Below are positions 58,882-64,000 of a stretch of DNA of 64,000 nt, piece by piece; positions within the stretch are counted from its first letter, which is position 1, and each line of letters begins with the position of its first letter. The notes below the pieces were generated by a model. The model was not told where the DNA came from. It saw nothing but the letters and a program-made list of their open reading frames with translations, and did no database searches. The stretch spans positions 20,509-84,508 of the forward strand of contig CAZHJG010000001.1 of NCBI GenBank assembly GCA_964533425.1, read 5' to 3'. This DNA comes from CAZHJG01 sp964533425. Lineage in GTDB: Bacteria; Patescibacteriota; Saccharimonadia; Saccharimonadales; UBA4665. Made by a program: the position numbers and the translations under genes.

Positions 58882-59008
58882 TAGGCGCTCCCCTTGGTCG
58901 CTACGGTCGAAAGTCCAAAGTCAAAAAGGTCAAAAGCCGCTGCAGGTACTGCGATTGCTCTCAGCTTTGGACTTTTGACTTTCGACTGATGCGTAGTGAA
59001 ACGGAGCA
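58882..59008 (-). repeat. Intercistronic heptad element, rpsC-rplP
   Basis: Begins inside the rpsC stop (TAATGCTCCG), stem with GCATC, heptads GAAAGTC, AAAAGTC, CAAAGCT, centre CTGCAGCGGC, return arm, and AAGGGGAGCGCC before TA-ATG of rplP. Confidence 0.85.
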
Positions 59009-59638
59009 TTACTGTACCTCTCCCTTATAAATCCAAACTTTGACGCCGATAATACCGGCGGTAGTCTGAGCATTTACCTGGGCGTAATCAATATCAGCAC
59101 GCAGCGTATGTAATGGCACGCTACCGGCGACTTCCTTCTCGCGACGGGACATATCAGAAGCGTTCAATCGCCCAGCAACTTCGATGCGAATACCTTGGGC
59201 ACCAGCGCGCATGGTAGCGGCGGCGGCTGATTTAATGGCCCGGCGGAAACTCATACGGCGTTCCAGCTGGTGGGCGATGTTCTCAGCGACCAGTTTAGCG
59301 TACATATCCGGCTTCTTGACTTCTTCGATGTTAACGCGGGTCGGTATGCCGTAAATCTTCTCGATAGCATCCTTGAGTTCAGCAGCGCTGGCGCCACCAC
59401 GGCCAATAACGACGCCGGCCTTAGCGGTAGCAATGGTTACCGTGACGAGATTCGGCGTACGGTTGATCTCAACCTTGTTGATAGCAGCCCGGGAACCCAT
59501 TTTATTGGTGATCAAACGACGTACTTCAAGATCATCTTTCAGGAATTTAGCGTAAGTACGCTTGTCGGCAAACCACTTGCTGCGCCAGTCCTTATTGACC
59601 TGGAGTCGCATTGAAATCGGATTAACTTTCTGGCCCAT
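59009..59638 (-). CDS. rpsC: Ribosomal protein S3 (uS3)
   Basis: 209 residues. GQKVNPISMRLQVNKDWRSK, KH domain with VVIGRGGASAAELKDAI, and C-terminal domain ending YAQVNAQTTAGIIGVKVWIY. mRNA-entry protein. ATG overlaps the rplV stop. Confidence 0.97.
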   Translation of the reverse strand: MGQKVNPISMRLQVNKDWRSKWFADKRTYAKFLKDDLEVRRLITNKMGSRAAINKVEINRTPNLVTVTIATAKAGVVIGRGGASAAELKDAIEKIYGIPTRVNIEEVKKPDMYAKLVAENIAHQLERRMSFRRAIKSAAAATMRAGAQGIRIEVAGRLNASDMSRREKEVAGSVPLHTLRADIDYAQVNAQTTAGIIGVKVWIYKGEVQ

Positions 59639-60051
59639 TATTTCTTCTCCTCAGTCTTAGGTGTTGCTTGAGCGGCACCGTTGGCAGCTGGTTTGGCAGC
59701 GGGTTTCTTAGCTTCACGCTTCTCGCCATCGACGATGACGCGGATGTGGCTGGATTTACGCTCGAAAGGCAGGGCGCGGCCATGGGCGGCCGGTCGGTAA
59801 CGCTTGGTGCGCGGACCAGGGGTGACGCTGATTTCCGTAATCTGCAAGGTAGCCGGTTTATAGCCGTGATTGTGGTCAGCGTTAGCCTTGGCGCTCATGA
59901 TAACTTTCTTAACAGCCAAAGCGCTGCGACGCGGCGTGTGTTCCAAAATAGTCAGCGCGTCTTCCACGCTGTGTCCACGCACCAGAGCAGCCACCACCGC
60001 GACTTTGCGGGGACTCATGCGAACTCCTTTAGCGACTGCTTTAACTGCCAT
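59638..60051 (-). CDS. rplV: Ribosomal protein L22 (uL22)
   Basis: 137 residues. RMSPRKVAVVAALVRGHSVE, then the tunnel loop and GRALPFERKSSHIRVIVDG. A Lys/Ala/Pro-rich tail of about 25 residues follows. Confidence 0.97.
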   Translation of the reverse strand: MAVKAVAKGVRMSPRKVAVVAALVRGHSVEDALTILEHTPRRSALAVKKVIMSAKANADHNHGYKPATLQITEISVTPGPRTKRYRPAAHGRALPFERKSSHIRVIVDGEKREAKKPAAKPAANGAAQATPKTEEKK

Positions 60052-60059
60052 AACGCTTC

Positions 60060-60332
60060 CTACTTGCCTTTCGCTAACTTACCGCCATGCGAGCGGAACT
60101 TACGGGTTGGTGCAAACTCACCGAGCTTGTGCCCAACCATATTCTCGGTAACAAACACCGGCACGTGAACCTTGCCATTGTGCACGGCGATCGTCTTACC
60201 GACGAACTCCGGGCTGATGGTACTGGCCCGCGCCCAGGTCTTAACAATGGTCCGGTCGTTATCGCCCAAAGCATTGACCTTCTTGGCCAGCTTGAAGTCA
60301 ATAAACGGACCTTTCTTTAATGAACGACTCAT
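60060..60332 (-). CDS. rpsS: Ribosomal protein S19 (uS19)
   Basis: 90 residues. [18 protein letters not shown] and [18 protein letters not shown]. Head protein near the decoding-side bridge. Its ATG overlaps the stop of the 122-residue orphan (ATGA). Confidence 0.97.
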   Translation of the reverse strand: MSRSLKKGPFIDFKLAKKVNALGDNDRTIVKTWARASTISPEFVGKTIAVHNGKVHVPVFVTENMVGHKLGEFAPTRKFRSHGGKLAKGK

Positions 60333-60697
60333 TGCGTAACTCCGTGTATACTTTTAGCAAAATGCCTGCCAGTAACAATGCCTTTGTTCATGCCATCATT
60401 AACAAGTTCAAATGTCGATTTATCTTGAAGTAACTCTGATAACTCTGCTTTTACTGACTGTATAAGCTCGTCACTAGCAACAGGATCAAGAACTTCCGTA
60501 GCCTCAATTAATGTTATGCCTATTGCCGTTCCAAGACCTTCAAGCCGGCCCTCGAAAAAGCTTGCCGGATTGACGTTTACTGGTGCAGTTCGCCACAAAT
60601 CGTAGCGGCTTTCAATGCTGTCCAGCTCATAGGCTGTACTCTTTAGAATATAGACATCTTCACTCGATTTCGGGGGCCGATTATGAAACCCTAACAT
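60329..60697 (-). CDS. Orphan 122-residue protein between rplB and rpsS
   Basis: Not recognised. Acidic; beta start ([20 protein letters not shown]), a middle with [20 protein letters not shown], and a helical end ([20 protein letters not shown]). Start 2 bases after the rplB stop, stop overlapping the rpsS start, so it is coupled on both sides. rplB-rpsS adjacency is among the best kept in bacteria, which makes this insertion odd. Confidence 0.65.
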   Translation of the reverse strand: MLGFHNRPPKSSEDVYILKSTAYELDSIESRYDLWRTAPVNVNPASFFEGRLEGLGTAIGITLIEATEVLDPVASDELIQSVKAELSELLQDKSTFELVNDGMNKGIVTGRHFAKSIHGVTQ

Positions 60698-60699
60698 AG

Positions 60700-61554
60700 C
60701 TATTTCCTCTTTCCTTGGTGACGACTACGAACAATAAATTTAGTGGTGCTCTTGCGGCGGCGGGTCTTGTAGCCCAAGGTCTTCTGGCCCCAGGGCGTCT
60801 TTGGCGCGGAACCGTGGTTCTTGCCACCGCCGATGCCGTGACGACCGCCGTCACCACCACCGTGGGGGTGGTCAGCGGCGTTCATAACGACACCGCGAAC
60901 CGATGGGCGAATGCCTTTGTGGCGGTTGCGGCCGGCCTTGCCGATCTTGATGTTCTGGTGTTGCTCATTGCCGACGACGCCGAGTGAGGCGGCACAGTTT
61001 TCGTTGATTAAGCGTACTTCGCCGCTCGGCAAGCGCAACTGAGCGTAGCCATTGTCGCGGCCCATCAGCTGGGCACTATTGCCAGCGCTACGCACCATCT
61101 GCGCGCCACCACCAACCTTCATTTCGATGGCGTGCACCGTGCTACCGATGGGAATGTTCTTCAGTGGCAGGCGGTTGCCCGTCTCGATGGCGACTTCTTC
61201 GCCGCTGGCGATCTTCTGGCCAACTTTCATGCCCTGAGCCGCCAGGATGTAATGATAGGTGCCATTCGATTCTTTAATACGGGCGATGCGGGCGCTGCGG
61301 TTGGGGTCATACTCGATATGCTCAACAGTCGCTGTCACGCCATCGGCCAGCTTAAAGTTCATGATGCGATAAAACTTCTTCGTACCGCCGCCTTTATGGC
61401 GTGTAGTGATGCGGCCTTGGTTGTTACGGCCATTGCCACGCCGCTTGGGCGCGAGCAACGAGCGCAAAGGCTTCTTGGTCGTAATAGAATCAAAGTCCTG
61501 CGTGGTCATGCCGCGCCGGCCGGGAGTCGTCGGATTGTACTGCTTGATAGCCAT
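60700..61554 (-). CDS. rplB: Ribosomal protein L2 (uL2)
   Basis: 284 residues. GRNNQGRITTRHKGGGTKKF, and the peptidyl-transferase-centre region NAADHPHGGGDGGRHG with the conserved His. Standard length. One-base overlap with rplW. Confidence 0.97.
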   Translation of the reverse strand: MAIKQYNPTTPGRRGMTTQDFDSITTKKPLRSLLAPKRRGNGRNNQGRITTRHKGGGTKKFYRIMNFKLADGVTATVEHIEYDPNRSARIARIKESNGTYHYILAAQGMKVGQKIASGEEVAIETGNRLPLKNIPIGSTVHAIEMKVGGGAQMVRSAGNSAQLMGRDNGYAQLRLPSGEVRLINENCAASLGVVGNEQHQNIKIGKAGRNRHKGIRPSVRGVVMNAADHPHGGGDGGRHGIGGGKNHGSAPKTPWGQKTLGYKTRRRKSTTKFIVRSRHQGKRK

Positions 61555-62081
61555 TACGCGTCTCCCTTGCCTTTCCGGCCCCGAAGCAGGCCACGGCGGA
61601 ACGGATTACTACTGGTTTTGGCTGGCTCTTCACTGACCTCTTCTTTGGGCTTACTGGTCTTACTGGTACTGGCCTTGCTGGCCGGCTTGGCTTCTTTCTT
61701 GCCTTCCTTGGCGGCTTGCTTGACCGCGGCCTTGTCAATCTTTTCCTGGGTAGCCTGTTCCTTCTCTTCAGCTTCTTCGATGGCTGCGAAGAATGGCAAT
61801 CCCTGACCCTCGGCCAGCGTAATATAAGCCTTTTTAATACTGTTGCGCTTACCATTTGAGTTCAGGTAGCGCTTGCCGGTCAAGCTCATCGTGCGCTTCG
61901 CCTTGCCGCCGATGTTAGCCACGTTGACCTTAACAACTTTAACGTCGAACTGGGCTTCGATAGCCCGGGCCACACCGTGCTTGTTAACCCCGGCTGGGAT
62001 ATCCACCACATACACGCGGTGTTCACTGAGTCCGTAAGTCTTTTCGCTCAGGCGAGGGCGCAAAGTAATTTCTTTACTCAT
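61554..62081 (-). CDS. rplW: Ribosomal protein L23 (uL23) with a long basic tail
   Basis: 175 residues against about 100. Core 1-95 (RLSEKTYGLSEHRVYVVDI, GVARAIEAQFDVKVVKVNV, KRTMSLTGKRYLNSNGKRN). The last 75-80 residues are Lys/Ala/Ser/Glu-rich and look disordered. Sits at the exit tunnel where trigger factor and SRP dock. Confidence 0.95.
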   Translation of the reverse strand: MSKEITLRPRLSEKTYGLSEHRVYVVDIPAGVNKHGVARAIEAQFDVKVVKVNVANIGGKAKRTMSLTGKRYLNSNGKRNSIKKAYITLAEGQGLPFFAAIEEAEEKEQATQEKIDKAAVKQAAKEGKKEAKPASKASTSKTSKPKEEVSEEPAKTSSNPFRRGLLRGRKGKGDA

Positions 62082-62776
62082 TACTTCTTGACCTCTGTAG
62101 CTTTAGCGGAGGAGGTGGCCTCCTTGCCCGAAGCGGTACTCGGCTTAGTGGCGAGCCAGGCTGTGGTAGCCTTGAGAGCCGCCTGATTAAACACTACACA
62201 ATCAGCATTCATCACATCATACACATGCACGTACTGAGCGCTCACCACTTTGACATTAGGCAAATTACGGGCAGCTCGAACCAATTCCGGAGTCTTCTGC
62301 TCAACGACGATCAGAACATTGCGAGTAGCACCAATCTTGGCCAGCAATCGTGCTAACTCAGCCGTTTTGCCGTCTTTTGAAACGATATCCTCAATAACAA
62401 CTACTTTGTTGGCGCCTGATGCGAGACTCAGGGACTGTCGAATTGCCAGCCGCTTAGCCTTGGTGTTCAGCTGCTTGCTGTAATTCTCTTCGCCGGTTGG
62501 GCCAAACACGATGCCGCCACCACGCCAAATAGGGTTGCGGCTAGAGCCAAAGCGCGCTCGACCAGTACCTTTCTGTTTCCACGGCTTCTTGCCACCACCA
62601 CGTACCAAACCACGTGTCTTGGCAACAGCCAGATTGTCACGGCCGTTGGCCAGGTACGTAACATAGGCGGCCTTGACCAATTCATGGTTCTGGATTTCCA
62701 CGCCAAACACTGCTTTATCGAGCTTGGCGGGCGTGGTGGCTTTGGTGCCTGACTTCGTATAAGTAGCAACCGTCAT
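62081..62776 (-). CDS. rplD: Ribosomal protein L4 (uL4)
   Basis: 231 residues. Loop that reaches the tunnel: GGGKKPWKQKGTGRARFGSS; C-terminal globular part with NVKVVSAQYVHVYDVMNAD. A short Thr/Lys-rich tail. In E. coli L4 regulates the S10 operon; not known here. Confidence 0.97.
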   Translation of the reverse strand: MTVATYTKSGTKATTPAKLDKAVFGVEIQNHELVKAAYVTYLANGRDNLAVAKTRGLVRGGGKKPWKQKGTGRARFGSSRNPIWRGGGIVFGPTGEENYSKQLNTKAKRLAIRQSLSLASGANKVVVIEDIVSKDGKTAELARLLAKIGATRNVLIVVEQKTPELVRAARNLPNVKVVSAQYVHVYDVMNADCVVFNQAALKATTAWLATKPSTASGKEATSSAKATEVKK

Positions 62777-63414
62777 TATTGTTTACCCTCAGCCTTACCG
62801 GCTTCACGAGCCCCTTTCACGATGATAACGCCCTTCTTGGGACCAGGCACAGCGCCAGTGACGCCGATGACGTTCTGTTCGGTATCGATCAAGGCAACCT
62901 TCAAGTTGCGAACGGTGACTTGCTCGTGACCCAACTGGCCGGCCATCCTGGTTCCTTTAAAAATGTGCTGTGGGTACATGGAACCGATGGAACCCGGGCG
63001 GCGGTAGCTGCGACCACCATGGGTCTTGCGACCGCGGTGGAAGTTGTGGCGGCGGATGGTGCCAGCCCAACCCTTACCCTTGTTGAGGCCCGTGACGTGT
63101 ACGGTGTCGCCCACACTAAAAACGTCGGCGCTGATGTGGCTGCCGACGTTCAGTTCTTCTGTAATCTCATCAAGGCGGAATTCGCGAATAATCTTCGGTG
63201 TCACCTTGGAGGCCTTAACATGCCCGGCCACGCTCTTGCTGAGCTTCTTAGCCTTCTCGGCACCGACTTGTACGGCCGTGTAGCCGTCCTTTTCTACGGT
63301 TTTGTGCCCAACCACGGTGTGCTCGCCCACAGAAAGCAAGGTAACAGCCTGCACGGTACCGTCTTCATTGATGGTACTGGTCATGCCAAGTTTGCGGGTA
63401 ATTAATGCTTTCAT
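62776..63414 (-). CDS. rplC: Ribosomal protein L3 (uL3)
   Basis: 212 residues from the ATG at 63414 (MKALITRKLGMTSTINEDG), the family start; an ORF start at 63459 would add unlike sequence. Central loop with HNFHRGRKTHGGRSYRRPGS. First gene of the superoperon here; rpsJ (S10), usually before it, is not present upstream. Confidence 0.97.
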   Translation of the reverse strand: MKALITRKLGMTSTINEDGTVQAVTLLSVGEHTVVGHKTVEKDGYTAVQVGAEKAKKLSKSVAGHVKASKVTPKIIREFRLDEITEELNVGSHISADVFSVGDTVHVTGLNKGKGWAGTIRRHNFHRGRKTHGGRSYRRPGSIGSMYPQHIFKGTRMAGQLGHEQVTVRNLKVALIDTEQNVIGVTGAVPGPKKGVIIVKGAREAGKAEGKQ

Positions 63415-63662
63415 TCTGGTACTTTCTGCATCTCGAGCCTTCAATCTTGGCTGAGTCACATTGGTAGTGCAGTTCGTGCGAAAATCGAAGCCCGTAAGCG
63501 AGTTGTACTTAACGTACGGCGAGCGCGGACTGGAGATTTACGTACGAAATGTGCTATTCCATGTGGCTCAGCTAGACATAAAAACGCCTGGTTACGAGCG
63601 GTTTCTACCCCTGTTTGGGTAGACCTGCTGGCGCTAACCAAGTGCAATATTTGACCGAGTTA
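63415..63662 (-). promoter_or_regulatory. Long structured leader of the S10 superoperon
   Basis: About 250 bases from promoter to rplC. Near the 5' end TGGTTA-GCG pairs with CGC...TAACCA around a CTACCC/GGGTAG stem, followed by GGCGTTTTT, which looks like an attenuator (about 63585-63645). Further on GCTGAGCCACATGG pairs with CCAATGTGACTCAGC, enclosing the 50-base repeat. No ORF is convincing in it. Confidence 0.55.
63486..63535. repeat. 50-base structured repeat, copy 2
   Basis: 43 of 50 bases identical to 38949-38998. Read on the plus strand the inner hairpin is GTTGTAC/GTACGGC: two C-G pairs of copy 1 become U-G, so pairing is kept in plus-sense RNA but not in minus-sense RNA. Confidence 0.55.
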
Positions 63663-63669
63663 CCATACT

Positions 63670-63699
63670 AGAGTAACATGCATTGCCGACCTCTGTCAA
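63670..63699 (-). promoter_or_regulatory. Promoter of the ribosomal superoperon
   Basis: TTGACA (63694-63699), 18-base spacer, TACTCT (63670-63675) on the minus strand. Start of transcription expected near 63662. Confidence 0.7.
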
Positions 63700-63728
63700 T
63701 GCGTTGCAAATTCCACACTATCAATCGT

Positions 63729-63989
63729 TTACGGCTCGCCGCGCTTCCTGATCTCCTCAGCCATCTCGTCATGGTCTACTTTTGAAGCGCGTATAGCCGC
63801 CTTAGCCTCGCGCCCGGTTTCCTTGGCGTCCTCTTTTATCTTCGTGGCTGTGGACTTAGCGCGCGCCGCAGCATGCTCAGCCACTTCCTTTTCAGCGTGA
63901 CCAATATGCATAGCCTTGTGTTTGGCATGCGAGCCCCGTCGCTTGAGGCCACTTCTCACCTCCGAGCCACGCCGGGGTGTCACTAGCAT
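63729..63989 (-). CDS. Small hypothetical charged helical protein
   Basis: Not recognised. 86 residues: basic start (RRGSEVRSGLKRRGSHAKHK), then a long Ala/Lys/Glu helix (AEKEVAEHAAARAKSTATKI and KEDAKETGREAKAAIRASK). The pattern recalls LEA-like or histone-H1-like low-complexity proteins. Its upstream region is cut by the end of the window. Confidence 0.5.
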   Translation of the reverse strand: MLVTPRRGSEVRSGLKRRGSHAKHKAMHIGHAEKEVAEHAAARAKSTATKIKEDAKETGREAKAAIRASKVDHDEMAEEIRKRGEP

Positions 63990-64000
63990 AGCTGTAGCCG

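Noticed and set aside
47901..59008. Heptad elements considered as CRISPR arrays or insertion-sequence ends
   Set aside because: No constant repeat with unique spacers, no target-site duplication and no transposase gene; units are 7 bases and degenerate.

Overview
The window looks like part of a genome of a candidate-phyla-radiation (Patescibacteria) bacterium, most likely Candidatus Saccharibacteria (TM7). The reasons are the compact S10/spc/alpha ribosomal superoperon with no rpmD (L30) between rpsE and rplO, zinc-free forms of L33, L36 and S14, very short intergenic spaces with many stop/start overlaps, leaderless promoters, a GT4/GH57/GH15 alpha-glucan cluster, and many small proteins I cannot match to a family. 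The standard genetic code fits throughout. Ten Ns inside rplK show that this is a scaffold, probably from a metagenome. The phylum call is inference; no rRNA gene is present to confirm it.

Layout. 1-3.5 kb: accessory genes (HD-type alarmone hydrolase, Cys-rich secreted protein, DUF1801 and DUF4287 proteins, a truncated RibD-like remnant, tRNA-Gln). 3.8-8.2 kb, plus strand: alpha/beta hydrolase, two GT4 glycosyltransferases and an AI-2E-type permease. 8.1-15.7 kb, minus strand: cysS, DHH phosphoesterase, recR, ybaB, a membrane protein, dnaB, dnaX. 15.8-18.5 kb, minus: an orphan gene, rplL, rplJ with an L10-type leader, and two small orphans behind a candidate attenuator. 18.7-25 kb: an orphan, a fused thymidylate kinase/ThyX-like protein beside dcd, an MprF-like lysyltransferase and a dNMP-kinase-like P-loop protein. 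25-28.3 kb, minus: secE, nusG, rplK, rplA with two small orphan genes between them. 28.4-33.6 kb: GT2, histidine kinase, metallopeptidase, P-loop kinase, pyrF, tRNA-Trp. 33.9-38.3 kb, plus: GT4, GH57 and GH15, a probable intracellular alpha-glucan cycle. 38.3-42.2 kb: rpmG, three tRNAs (Thr, Thr, Tyr), pseudopilin, SemiSWEET-like protein, structured repeats. 42.2-46.1 kb, minus: TPR protein, holB, RluA-family synthase, trpS, an orphan, and a leader ORF with attenuator. 46.2-63.7 kb, minus: the ribosomal superoperon from rplC to rpsI with rpoA, secY and infA, plus several orphan small genes.

The most interesting signal is a family of hairpins whose two arms are built of degenerate 7-base repeats. 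Seven copies in one orientation fill complete intercistronic spaces of the ribosomal superoperon (in front of rplQ, rpsD, rpsK, rpsM, rplR, rplF and rplP). Each runs from the upstream stop codon to the next start and carries the Shine-Dalgarno sequence of the next gene. One copy keeps the ends but has a different heptad in its stem. Related hairpins of other heptad sequence lie elsewhere, and heptad arrays have entered the coding ends of rpsE and rplX. Other points: a leader peptide, terminator and alternative pairing upstream of the trpS operon; a Tmk-ThyX-ThyX-like fusion; orphan small genes translationally coupled inside ribosomal operons; and two covarying hairpin repeats.
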